DNA of 64,000 nucleotides, from NCBI GenBank assembly GCA_021521415.1, contig JAIQDT010000226.1, positions 866,501 through 930,500 of the forward strand. The letters are read 5' to 3'. The stretch comes from Bidens hawaiensis (Eukaryota; Streptophyta; Magnoliopsida; Asterales; Asteraceae). Position 1 is the stretch's first letter. Each line of letters begins with the position of its first letter. A program made the position numbers and the translations under genes. Below the pieces are notes generated by a model, which ran no database searches, was not told the DNA's origin, and saw only the letters and a program-made list of their open reading frames with translations. This document shows positions 10,701-22,214 of this stretch, one piece after another.

Positions 10701-12553
10701 AACCACTGTATCAGTTGCCAGTGTTTCAGTTGTTACTATATCTTCAGTGGCTTAATTTCTCATTTCAGCATCACTCTCTTTCTCTTTTCTTAACAACTCA
10801 TCATCAAACTCACCATACAAGGTGTTTAACACTTCATCATTCACATCATAGTTTTGTACATCATCATCAGACTTATCTCCCTCATAGTCTTCATCAAATA
10901 CCATTCTCTCTCCACTATCCTCATCTTCACTGTCACCATAGGCACTTAATATACTTTTCAAACCATCATCAGCCACTACCTTCACACCTGCATCCTTCAT
11001 CTCCTCATCCACAATCTCATCAGTGACATTGGCCTCTTCAATATTCTCTCACTGTTTTGGGGCAGCTGAGGTCTTCTTAACCTCCGCCTCAAGGTTTTGA
11101 ATTCTCAATTGAGCTTGGGCCAGTTGTTGTTTCAATTCATTATTTTCTTTCATCACTTGTTCATTCCTCTTCCTCAAAGTGGCATTTTCCATCATAAGGT
11201 CCAAATTCTTGTAAAAAAGGTAAGTACCAGAGGGAGGGGTTGGAGGTGGTGAAGTAGTGAAAGGTTCAGGTGGGCTTTGGGTTAGGGTATGTGGTGATTG
11301 AGGTGGGAATTGGATAGATGTGATGGGTTGAATGGGTTGGGATGTGGTTTGGGTTATTAGTTGGTCTAAGGTTTGGTCTATGGGTGGGTCTTGGGTTTGG
11401 AAATATGAAGGAAATTGAGTTGTTGTTGGGGACTTAGTTGGTGTTGGTGGGAAGTTTTGTAAGTGTATAGGGATGGTTTCCGGAATGTAAGGTTCATGGT
11501 CATAGGTTTGGGGTGGGCTTTGGGTATGGGTAGATGGGTGGGGATTGGTCATGTGGTGGTGGTGAGTAAGGTGGAGTGGCTAGTGGTGTGGTTGGTGGTG
11601 TTGGAATGGGTTGGTTCTCCCCTTGATCAAACATTCTCCACAACAGCTCCTCCAGCTCCTCCATCTGCATTTCCTCCATCTCCATCATCATTATCACTGG
11701 ATTCCTCAGAATCCTCATCATCCTCCTCCTCATCCTCTAAGGTTAGCTCATGTACGGGCATAATCTCCAAATCGTGGTTGACTAACCATGGTAATATTTC
11801 AAATTCAGTCTCAGAATTGAATCTACTTGTGCTACCCATATTAGCAATTCGCTTGTATGTGTTTGGATTCTGCAGTACATGAGTTGTATCCATTGCGGGT
11901 AAATCTTATAGTTCACTATTGAAGATAATATGCAGAAATCTGGGATCGGCCAAGAATTTGTCTTTATTTGACTTTTTCAGAATGCTCACCATTCCTTCAA
12001 AGATCATCTTAGAGAAGTTGAATGGCAGATCATAGACAATAGCAACTGTGGCATTGGTCAAATCTCGACTCATAAAAGTCCAAGAACCCTTCCTAGGGGC
12101 AAAGCCCTGAACAAGATGGTGAATCAAGAATCTGTATAAATTTGGGAACATTCCCTTTTGGAATTGTCCTTCTTTCATGTTCCCCTGATATCCCATTCTT
12201 TGTGTAAAGATTTTCAACAAATGAGCAGTGTTGAAATTGATTGGATTGTGGTCATCATCATGCAATTGGAGACATCTCCTGATCATTCTTTTAGTTATTC
12301 TTATCTCCTGGCTCGCCATGGTAGCTTCTATCTGCCTACCATTTATATCATCGATCAATTGAGCTGAGCGCCAGAAATAAAATGTATGATTTCTATATAT
12401 CACCGAGCACTCCATCAAGGCGAAGCTTATGTTTGACCGTTGTAGCCATCTAATCATCAGAGCGACATCATCATTATCATGAGTAATTTGCAACAAGGCA
12501 CACATGTTGTGCTTGTGCTCAAATGGATATCTCGGTTCATCATCGTCAGCCAT
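7777..12553 (-). pseudogene. Large accessory ORF of L2 (env position, longin-like N-terminal region), broken
   Basis: The start at 12553 (MADDDEPRYPFEHKHNMCAL) lies 2 bases after a splice acceptor, as in L3. Order: an N-terminal domain of about 220 residues with NFSKMIFEGMV and DPRFLHIIFNSEL blocks; an acidic linker; a Pro/Thr-rich linker; a coiled coil (MENATLRKRNEQVMKENNEL); long acidic and coiled stretches (11026-9394), including a tandem repeat of about 40 residues; a basic nuclear-signal-like AKKRR (about 9035); and a C-terminal domain with YDSVSQTLKVI, LDLYDYHDRKKMAG and MRRRMTRPNHEVQ, ending at 7777. About six stops and frame changes split it. The acidic middle is much longer than in L3. 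No enzymatic motif is seen. The name 'longin-like' is remembered from Asteraceae database entries, not tested. Confidence 0.75.
9685..9920 (-). repeat. Two tandem ~40-residue protein repeats in the L2 accessory ORF
   Basis: The encoded units share W-D-(N/D)-x-N-E-Y-F-(I/V)-E-S-P-E, then S-P-(L/I)-R-P-x-P-I, then a D-L-x-N-x-(R/K)-E-A ending. The two copies are adjacent and in frame. L3 lacks this region. Confidence 0.75.
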
Positions 12554-12555
12554 AT

Positions 12556-12780
12556 CTGAATACACAAACAAAAATAACATATTCAAAGTAGATATTAGTC
12601 ATAAATCACATAACTTTTAACGATTTAGGTTATAATTTGAAGAAAGAGTAAGGAAATGTCTTTTGAACCTGATCTTCGACAAATTGATAACCTACACAAG
12701 AAACAGAGTGTTAACAAAACTGAATAATCAAAGCCCATTATTACTCAATCGTGGTCGGAAAATACTTAATTAATGCTTAC
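12556..12780 (-). other. Predicted 5'-UTR intron of the L2 accessory ORF
   Basis: On the minus strand the donor CCGACTCG|GTAAGC (at 12780) and the acceptor TATTCAG|AT (at 12556) enclose 225 bp. L3 has the same donor context and an intron of exactly the same length (25867-26091), although many internal bases differ. The ATG begins two bases after the acceptor. An alternative acceptor TTGTGTAG|GTTAT inside is also conserved, so a two-intron model is possible. Confidence 0.7.
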
Positions 12781-12910
12781 CGAGTCGGATTGTGTGGGCT
12801 GATAAACTAGGGTTAGGAAATTTGAGATTAAGTCTGTTGATATTCTGAAGCGAGAGCAAGTGAGGAAGGAGACAAAAGTGAGAGTGATGAAAATTTCACT
12901 AACTCCCTCT

Positions 12911-12917
12911 TTTATAC
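12911..12917 (-). promoter_or_regulatory. TATA box of the internal promoter of the L2 accessory ORF
   Basis: On the minus strand GGTATAAAAGAGGGAG corresponds to GGTATATAAGAGGGAG upstream of the L3 accessory ORF. It lies about 130 bp before the predicted splice donor. This suggests the ORF has its own transcript, separate from the LTR transcript. Confidence 0.65.
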
Positions 12918-12989
12918 CTTTTTGAATGTGGGTTTTAAATTCATTTTGTCATGTAGTGAGTTAATAGCTGTCAAACAATAACATTATCC

Positions 12990-13641
12990 ATTAAATATAT
13001 TCACATGTAAAACATTGCTTGATAAAGTTCATTTAGCAAACCTTGCTCAGAAAAGTCAGTTTTTACAAAGCTTGCTAGGTATATTTTAGTTTCTCAAAGC
13101 TTGCTCGTTTCAGGGTTATTTCAGAATATTAAGTATTTTAGAAATAAATCTAAGTAAAATGAAGGAAGCTTACTCAAAATACAAGATTGCTCAAGAAATA
13201 AAGCACAAGACAAATAATAAAGTATAAAACATCAAATAGTCAACCTTTCTAGGAATCAATTAAGAATCCCAAAATAATATCTTAGACATTTTGACTAACT
13301 CAAACCTTATCCGTAAATGTATAAACAGTTAACACATAATCATTCAAATAAACCGTCATACATAGGGTGCTCGAGACACTGTTGAATAAGCAACGTGTGC
13401 TAGAGATGAGTTCTAGACACAAGGTGTACTCGAAAAGCAAAAATTTGAATAATTACTAAGTACGTTGAGAGAACACTTGAGGATTTCAAAGTGTGCTCGA
13501 AACATAAAGTGTGCCCGGGAAACTAGGTTTTCCCGAAAACACTTGTAATTTCAAATAAACATATTCAAATTCACATAATTATTAAGTGTGCTTGATTTTA
13601 AGTTTGCTTGAACTTAATAAGACAAATTCAAGGACACACCC
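12990..13641 (-). repeat. Short-motif array upstream of the L2 accessory ORF (near part)
   Basis: A non-coding stretch full of variants of AAGCTTGCT(A/C)G, AACCTTGCTC and GTGTGCTCGA, for example near 13043, 13067, 13097, 13435 and 13490. The same motif family fills the L2 and L3 LTRs. The array is cut at 13641 by L3 and continues at 30917. No gene is seen. Confidence 0.7.
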
Positions 13642-14691
13642 TGTTGAGTCAAGATTTAACCTAAGGAAGATATATGAAAGATTGGAATCTTCTCAACCTC
13701 CTTAGAATTCGCTAAGTATGGAACTGAGCACACATTAGACCTCCGAGCAAGCTTTTTACTTAGCCGTATATGATATTTTGCCTATCGGGCAAAGTTATCT
13801 TTTAGAATTCTTCTTAAGTGATTATCAGAGCAGGGTTCACTAATTAGTGTATTACCGGGTAAGGTCTACTAGTTAGTATATTCCCGGGCAAGGATCACTT
13901 TGTCTAGCAAGTTAGTTCTTCATAGCCGAGTAAGGTCTATCTCCGAGTAACCTCTTGGCTAACCAAGCTCAAGAAACTAATGATTGGAAGACCGGGCAAG
14001 GTATTGATAATAATGATTGGTCCAGGCAAGCTTGATGAATATTGATATATCTTAAGTATCATCGGGCATAGTTCAACTCAAGCAAGGAACAGTGCTGCCG
14101 AGCACACTTTGCTAATAAGTTATTTTTTGTAGCAAAGCAGTTGAAGGGACCATTGAAGAACAAGGTTGCTCGTAAGGGTTTGTCGGGAAAAGTCTGGCAA
14201 AGTCAAGAAGATTGAAGTCTACCCAGTGAGTATTTTACTTGGTAAAATACTCCTCTAGTAAAGTCTACTCAGAAACTGATCCAAGCACACTTCTATGTTA
14301 CCAAGTCCTGAATGATGGCAGAGTACACAGCGTACTCGAGAAATGAATATTGTTACAAAGCATACCAGGAAGACTTGTTTTACACTTAGAATATTTTCTG
14401 ATTATGTAATTTGAATATGTATTTACGTTTGGGGTTTCTAGAAGGAATGACAGGTGTCTTAGGGTGGCAGCCCTATAAATAGAATGTTTTAGGGCACGCC
14501 GCCCAAGGACAAGCGAATCACAACCTTTACATCTTTTGGATTAGAGAGAATATTATTGAGGGTGACGGCTGTTTTAGGATTCGTACGGATAAACCTTCCT
14601 TCAAGAAACCCTAAATAGATTATCGTTTGTATGAGTAATATTATATAAATGGAAATATTTTGAGTGAATCTTGTTTGTGTTGGTTACCTTT
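13642..14691 (+). repeat. 5' LTR of L3 (3' end deleted)
   Basis: It matches the 3' LTR from TGTTGAG through GGTTACCTTT. The last 163 bp of the LTR (30754-30916 in the other copy) and the tRNA primer-binding site are missing; the sequence passes straight into gag leader at AAAGTTTTAATTTTTAC. It holds repeated CCGRGYAAGGTY-like motifs. Confidence 0.85.
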
Positions 14692-14821
14692 AAAGTTTTA
14701 ATTTTTACATATAAATCTTGTTCTAATCGCATCAGACAACTCAGATCTGAACAACCATTTTTTCAGATCTGATTATTTTTGAACTCTGTTTTTACAAAGA
14801 AACTACTTTTGATTTCTCAAA

Positions 14822-16433
14822 ATGTCTGGTTACGAAGAACAAAAAGTGTCTACTAACAAGATTCCTAGACTGTATGGACAGGAAAATTTCACAAAATGGA
14901 AGGTCTTGTTTGAAGCAGCCGTTTGCTATAATGATGTTGATATGTGGAACTCCATCAAGAATGGTCCATAAGGCACTGAAGAGGAAGGTGCAAACACAGT
15001 TGCAACTGCTGCTGTATGAGAAAGAATGAGAAAAGTAGATGACAAGGCTTTAGCTATGTTAAAGCTAGGTCTGTCTTGGGAAATACTTTCCAAGGTTGCA
15101 CATCATCCCAATGCCAAGGCAATGTATGATGCAATACTTGAAATGTTTGAGGGAAATGTTGACCTCAAAAACATCAAGAAGCAGAGATTGAAGCAACAGC
15201 TAGAAATATTTAAGTATAAAGAAGGAGAAAGATTGAATTCTATTATGGAGAGGTTCTTAGCAATAGTGAATGATCTCAGAACCACAGACTATGTCATGAC
15301 TGACTTTGACCTTAATACAAAGCTACTCAACTCTATGCCAAAGGAATGGTACACTGCCTGCAAATTCATCCTTCAGAAGCACAAGTTCAATGACTTGAAA
15401 TTGGATGATGTAGTATGCTTTCTTCAAGCTGCAGAGATAGAGATGATAGAGAATGAGATGATTAAGGAGGAAAGACCCTGCTTCAATGTTTCAAATGCAT
15501 TTATTGCACCTATGGGTAATTTGACTACCAAGAATCAACAGCAGATCCCTATCATTGAAGAACCTGTTGAACATAATTCTGATACTCCAAAATCATTTGT
15601 TGGTGGTAGCACAAGTAATCATGGAAACCAGCAAAGATTCAATGTGCAGCTGATTGATGACACTGATTCTGCTTCTATGGCAAGTGGGACTGTACCTAAC
15701 ACTAGTGGTGGAAATGGTCAAGGCAGTGAAACACAGGCCTTTCTTTCAATGTTTACTGAGTCATATAATGCATTTGTTGCAAAATAATTTAATTCACACA
15801 AGTGTGGTACAAGATGATCTTGAGCAGATAGATGTTGATGACTTGGAGGATATGGATTTGAAGTGGCAAGCATCTATGTTGGCTCTTAGAAGCAAAAGGT
15901 TATATAACAGGACTGGTAGGTCACTCCTATCAAGGCCAAATGAAAGAATTTGTTTTGACAAGTCAAAAGCCATTTGCTATAATTGTCAACAGCCTGGTCA
16001 TTTTGCAAGAGAATGTAACATACCAAGAAACTTCTAATTGAACCAATTTCAAAACCAACCAAGAAATCAGCAGCCTCAATATCTACAGCAGCCTCAATAT
16101 CAGCAGTGACCCAACTCCAACAACTTTAACAACAACTATAATCCCAACTTCAATAACTTTCAACCTCAAATGAACAATCATGATCAAGGAGTGCCTCAGA
16201 ATCAAGGTTTTCAGAGAAACAACAACCAAAACCTTCAAGATGTTCCAAACAACACTGTTCCAGCCAACAAAAACCAGATCAGAAATCACGGAAATGTAGC
16301 TATAACAACACAACATGAAGGTAACTTTGATTGGAGCAATCATGAAGAAGACATTGCAGATGATATCAAGAAAGAAAATGCGGCATTCATGGCCATAATT
16401 GAGAAATAAACTGGATCATTATCTCAGGTAAAT
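14822..16433 (+). pseudogene. Copia gag (capsid and first zinc knuckle) of L3, broken
   Basis: MSGYEEQKVSTNKIP starts at 14822. Stops after IKNGP and near 15017 precede a long open stretch (15026-15787) carrying the capsid-like region: LGLSWEILSKVAHHPNAKA, LRTTDYVMTDFDL, LNSMPKEWYTACKFILQKHK. After a frameshift near 15785 the CCHC knuckle CYNCQQPGHFAREC (about 15975-16018) is intact in spacing (C-X2-C-X4-H-X4-C). A Gln/Asn/Pro-rich tract follows, then the sequence is cut by the solo LTR at 16434. Gag would form the virus-like particle and bind element RNA. The downstream part resumes at 18937. Confidence 0.9.
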
Positions 16434-18931
16434 TGTCACACCCTCAAGATCCACTAACGGAGTTTTACCGTCAGAGGGTGTGAAGTAACAGGATCGGAAT
16501 CATTAGTTATAATCAAACACCATGTTTAAAGTTTTCAAACAAACAAAAATTAAGTCTTAAATAAAATGCGGAAGCGTAAATTTGTAAACTAAAAAGTTTG
16601 CGCCACACAAGACGACTTAAAAACCCAAGTTATTAAGATAAAAATTAAAAGAAGTTTTCAAGCGATGGTTGTGTTTAGCGAATGCATGTTCCTATACGGC
16701 GCGCCCGCCTCGGCTACCTGAGAATAACATACTAAAAGTGTCAACACAGGGTTGGTGAGTTCACAAGTTTATATAATTAAAGCGTTTGCGTTTGCGTTTA
16801 CGTTTTGCGTTTTTGCGTTACCAGATAGTGTTAAGTCAAATATATATCAATAGGTAGCTAACCTATCAAGCATGTATTACTAAGTGTTCGACACCGAAGC
16901 TGACTGATTATCAATTGCCACCATGTCAACCACGACCATGGTAATGTGTTAGCCAAGATTACATCCACTTGACCTACAGTCGAGCTTAGAGTTGGGTGGG
17001 GTTGGTCAAACCCAGTAGTACTACTCAACAGTGACCGCTATTAACCAAATATTAACCGGTTCGATGTTATAAAGGACTTTGGTTGGTTTGTTTGCTACTT
17101 AGCCTTACATGTGATATATAAAAACTAAACAAAATCTACAGCATTGGAGTATGTTATCTCCCCCAAATAAAAGCATTTAAAAAGAGTAAAAAGGGGGCGT
17201 GAAACTCACTGTTTGCGAAGATAACCAAAAAGATCCTAGAAAGGTGTGCGTCACAGAAAAATCCTCACTAGTGCTCTAAAACAAAAATGAGATTTTCTAA
17301 GTATTTATACTATGTGTGAGTCCCTAGACTCGACACATACAACTTATGCATGAGATGCGTTTCGTGTTTCGTTTGTGAAATAAGTGCGACTCGACAAACA
17401 CGTTGGTGATAAGTTACACGTGTGAACAAGTACTTAAGTGTCAAGTACTAACATCGTTCATTACTAGCAAATATCCCCCACAAGGGCAATTTGGTCAAAA
17501 CATAGCAAACATCGATCAATTATGCACTTTTCATGATAATTCAAGTAATTCAGCAGCTAAATTGTCCATGCAGATTTTCACTCGACAAAATTACTCTATT
17601 TAATAAATTCTAACATGTCAAATAAACCACCAAAAATTATCACATAAGAGCACGTGCGTTAGGTTTCAAAAAATATTTTTCTTATATTTTTATCATATAT
17701 AGTTTAATCACAATGATCAAAACATCACAGCAAACACACAACAATCATTATCATGCACAACAGAATGTTATTTGTTATTACCGTTAAATGACAAATCCAA
17801 TTAATGCAAGACCAATTGAGTAAAATTCCTAACTCAAAATATTAACTTCCAGAAGTGGAACCAACCTATTTAGTCTTGTCGTTTATGAGATATCTCAGCC
17901 GCAAAACAACTTACCAGCAGGCTTCCCGAATCAGCCTTGCACAACAGTTTTATAAAATAATAAAAACTAACTTTTATACGTTCAAAAATTACAAACTTAG
18001 ACTTTTCAGAAACTAGTCTCAACCTAGTATATTATAGAATCAACAATCACATCAAAACATAACATTAACATCGAGTTACAGCCATTTAAAAACGAATTCA
18101 AGAATCTGTACAGCCATAACTCAACAAACTAATAACCTTTGCATTATAACTCATACATACAACCCCTTAGATGCATAATCCACCAACCATGCATCTCAAT
18201 ATCACTTTGCACACACAATTAGGGTTTGACTTCAAAGTTCAATTTCAAGAAACATGCAATTAACATTCAATAACAACACAACTAGTTATCAACTCACTAG
18301 TAATCATCAACAAACACATAATTAAACCCTAACTCATGTTAATCACCACTTTCAAGATTTAGGGTTTTTATTAACTCATTCAATAGCATAATTAAACACA
18401 TAGAATGACTATAGACGATGTTAATTACCTATCTTGCACCTTGAATCCTCCAACAAAACTTGAAAATCCTTGTATGTGTGTGTGGTGTGTGTTCACGATC
18501 GAGAAGAGGGAGGGGGAAGAGGGAGGCCGATCGTACAAGGAGGGAGAGAGGGATTAGGGTTGTGTAATAATATGTTTATATTATTAATTATGTTATACTT
18601 AGCCCCCTGAACTTCTAGTTAATCAATTTCTAGCATAAACTAGGCTTTTGCTTCTTGAATTTAGTGTTATATATATATATATATATAATAACAAGTAACA
18701 CATAGATTAACACATAACTATCAATTACTTATCATTTGTTCACCAACGGTTTGAGTCGACTCGTGTGTGTTTCGGTGAAATTCTGAAAGACTACTTATGT
18801 GTAGATTGTCAAGCGTCATTTAAAACCCTAACTTAAATGTAATGAGATATGCGTTACAGTTCGTGTGATCTTAAGTTTGAATTAACGGAGTTCGGATTAA
18901 CGGAGTTAACCTGAAATTGACGAGTGTCACA
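16434..18931 (-). mobile_element. Solo LTR inserted in L3 gag-pol
   Basis: A 2,498-bp non-coding block with ends TGTCACACCC and GAGTGTCACA, flanked by perfect 5-bp repeats TAAAT (16429-16433 and 18932-18936). TG...CA ends, a 5-bp duplication and no internal region are what remains after recombination between the two LTRs of one element. Orientation is a judgement: read on the minus strand it ends GAGGGTGTGACA, as many plant gypsy LTRs do. It carries a TA microsatellite near 18668-18689. No gene is seen. Confidence 0.85.
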
Positions 18932-18936
18932 TAAAT

Positions 18937-20866
18937 TCTGCTCCCACTGTTGATTTAACTGAAGTTATCAATGATTTGAAAATGAAAGTAGGCAAGCTGG
19001 AAAGTGAGTGTTTTAAGAAACAAAGTATCATAAATGCATATGAGGCAAGTGAACTGGTGAGTGAAGAAAGAATGAAAAGTTTGGAAGAAGACTGTGTAAA
19101 CAGTTATAGAGCTCAGAAAAGATTCACAACTGAAATAGATGGGTTGAAGAAAATGATTATAAAAGAGAAGATGCAGAACACAAAACTGCAAGCTAATAAT
19201 GAATTCTTGAAGAACTTGGTCTCCACTGGAAACATTTGTGGAATTCTAAACCAAGTTAAGGAAGAAGACAAGTACAAAGCAGTACCACCACCTTTCAATA
19301 ACAACTTTATGCCAAAAGTTGATAAAGAGAAAAGAAATGCATATCTACAACAATTCAAAGCTGTTTTTCAAGACAAAGAAGAACTTGTGGATTTGTATAA
19401 AAATGTTGAGGTGAGTAAAGAAGGAGAGTTTGTTGTGAAGAATGATTTGAAAGAAGAAAAGTCAATCGGAGTTCAAGTCTCTGAAGATGACTTTGATTCA
19501 ATTGATTTAAATCAAGATGACCTGAGTGATTTAAGTGATCAAATCACTGATGAGGAAATCATAGCTGCTGAAAGAGGAAGAAAATACAAGAAACCAGAAT
19601 CCATTGACAATCTTCCAATGTATCCACCTGTCACATCAAGAATGAAAAAACAGAATGAAAGAACAAAGAGAGAGCATGTGTCCTTTGACATATGTGAAAA
19701 GAAGAAGGTAAATTACAATGTTGTAAGGCCTCCAAGCCAAGAAGTATTGTAAAGGACATAGCAGAACAACAAAAATAGTGTAAAAGAAAATGTGGATGTT
19801 GAAAACTTTATCCCTGTTTATCCTATTTTCTCTAATCATGAAGTCCTTGATATTGGAGAAGTGGAAACAATGGAAGAATATGAAAAGAGGCAATCAAGAC
19901 ATAGAGAGAATCAAGATGAAGAACCACTGAATATGCAAAAAATTGTGTTTGTAAAGAGCAAGACTGAAAGACAAGACATCAAGATTGAGGAGTTTGTCCC
20001 TTTCTCAATCAACTTTGATAGTCTAAAGAATCAAAAAACAATTGGAGTCAAAGAACCCAGACCAAGTGAAAGATTCAAGAAAGAAAAGAAACATGAAAGA
20101 TACAAAGGAAATGTTTGGTGCAAGAAGTGTGATGAGTATGGTCATCATACAGACTCTTGTAATGAAAGACTCAAATTCAAGCCTTTTCATGTCCCAGATG
20201 AAACAAAGTATGGACAAGAATTTGTTATGTACAAGCAAAAGTATGATAAATACCTGGGAATGGGAAATGCTTGTGAAAAGGAAATTCTGAAGAATGAAAT
20301 CCAAAAACCTTCAATGAAAGCCAAGAAACATGTGGCTCAGCATACTCAAAGGGGGTAAATCTCCTGTGAAGCATAAGAGAAATGTCAAAAAGAACTCTCA
20401 AACTTTGAGAATCATCCCTATAAAGGATACTCAATCTGTCAAATCTGATAGTCCTCAAGGATCATCAAGCTGTGAGAAGACAAGAAGAAGAGATGCATTT
20501 CCTAGGAAGAAACCAACAGAACTCACTGGTGATGAAAAGTTTCTGATGAAACATGGTTTTGAACCTGGAGGATTCCTTTGGAAACCCAAGACTGAAGTTA
20601 AGGTTGAAACACTTGCTGATGTAAGAGACTACTCTGAAAAGAAGGATTATGTGATAAATGAGTATGCCACTGACTCAGCAGAATGCCAGAATTCAACCTC
20701 ATTTGTTAAAACCCCAAGAGAGTGTGGATATGAGACAGATAATTCAGATAATATAGAAGTCACTCATGAAGATCCTGAACCAACAACACTCACTTGCCAA
20801 GCTGCCTTTGAAACTGAATCTGATGAGCTGCAAGTTGATATAGCTTGCACTTCATCACCTAACTAA
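18937..20866 (+). pseudogene. Gag-to-protease linker of L3: coiled coil and second zinc knuckle
   Basis: An unusual extension between the first knuckle and the protease. From about 18976 a predicted coiled coil (VGKLESECFKKQSIINAYEA onward, heptad-like Leu/Ile/Lys/Glu) runs to about 19230, followed by an acidic segment (DDFDSIDLNQDDLSDLSDQ). After a stop near 19750 comes the VYPIFSNHEVLDIGEVETME block and a second CCHC knuckle, CKKCDEYGHHTDSC (about 20119-20160), with correct C-X2-C-X4-H-X4-C spacing. A frameshift near 20345 leads to the GFEPGGFLWKPK block. The same blocks are found in L1 and L2, so this is a family feature. Its role is unknown. Confidence 0.8.
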
Positions 20867-20879
20867 TCAAACTGTTTCT

Positions 20880-22214
20880 CATGTGTAGGAACAGTCCACT
20901 CCTCTGAATGACATATTGTATATGGATAGTGGTTGTTCTAGGTACATGACTTGTGACAAGAGATCTCTTGTCAATTATGAAGAAAAGTTTGAAGGTCCTG
21001 TAGCATTTGGAAGTGATGAAAATGGTGGAAAGATTTTTGGGAAAGGAATCTTAACAAATGGAAAAGTATCATTTGATAATGTATTTCATGTTGTAGGTCT
21101 TCAGTATAATCTACCGAGTATATCACAAATGTGTGATAAGGGATACAAAGTCAGTTTTGATTATTCACATTGTTTCATTCTAAAACCTGAATTTGTAATT
21201 CCACTTGAAATGATTATGATGATGGCACCAAGAAATGGCAACTTATATGAATTAAATATGAAGGAAGCTTTTTCAAGGGGAGGTGCATGTTTTGTTTCCA
21301 AAGCCTCTGAAAATGAATCAAAATTGTGGCATAGGAAACTGTGTCATGTGAACTTGAAGAACATGAACAGACTTATGAAAGGTTAGCATGTGATTGGCTT
21401 ACATACAAGAGAATTCAAATTGGAAGATCATTGTAGTTCATGTCAGAAAGGAAAGCAACACAAATCTACTCATAAGCCAAAACTCATCAACTCAATTGAT
21501 CAAGTACTTGAATTACTTCACATGGATCTCTTTGGTCCTGTGAGTGTGCCAAGTATAGGGATAAAAAGATATTGTCTTGTGATCATTGATGACTATTCAA
21601 GATATACTTGGGTTTATTTCCTAAGTACCAAGTATGAGACTGCAGAGTTGATTAAAGGTTGTGTAACAATGATTGAGAACAAATTAAATAAGAAAGTTAA
21701 AATGATGAGAAGTAACAATGGTACAGAGTTCAAGAATGGAGTGATCCAAGAATTTTGTACAGCAAAAGGAATTATTCAACAATTCTCAGCTCCTAGAACT
21801 CCTGAACAAAATGGTGTTGCAGAAAGAAGGAATAGAACTTTGATTGAAGCTGCAAGAACCATGTTAGCAGATGCTAATTTACCTGTTACATTTTAGGCTG
21901 AAGCAATAAATACTGCATGCTATGTTCAGATAAGGGTACTTGTCAACAAAAGGCATAACAAAACTCCATATGAAATATTCCACAACAGAAAGCCTTATAT
22001 GAAGTTTTTCAAGCCCTTTGGATGCAAATTTTACCTTCTAAACACAAGGGATTATTTGAACAAGTTTCAAACAAAATCTCTAGATTGTTTCTTTGTTGGA
22101 TATTCTACACACTCAAAAGCTTACAGAGTATATGTGAAAGACCATTTGAGTGTTATAGAACCATCTGATATCATCTTGACACAAATCTTGACACAAATTT
22201 GTCTACAGATATGA
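20880..22214 (+). pseudogene. Copia protease and integrase of L3, broken
   Basis: The protease core is marked by YMDSGCSRYMTC (about 20920), an Asp-Ser-Gly active-site motif. The pre-integrase zinc region (LWHRKLCHVNL ... HCSSCQKGK) follows and is interrupted by a stop at about 21387. The integrase core has HMDLFGP with the first Asp (about 21520); the position of the second Asp reads RSNNGTEF, Asn in place of Asp (about 21710); the Glu is present in NGVAERRN, 35 residues further on. A stop at about 21895 and later ones end the frame. The chain continues through YEIFHNRKPY and GCKFYLLNTRD. Loss of the second catalytic Asp alone would inactivate DNA joining. Confidence 0.88.

Noticed and set aside
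10163..11026. Plus-strand Ser-rich and His-rich frames opposite the L2 accessory ORF
   Set aside because: They are complements of the Glu/Asp codon runs on the minus strand and lack any conserved counterpart in L3.
16434..18931. Host intergenic DNA or a gene-containing insertion inside L3
   Set aside because: The perfect TAAAT flanks, TG...CA ends and absence of reading frames fit a solo LTR better.
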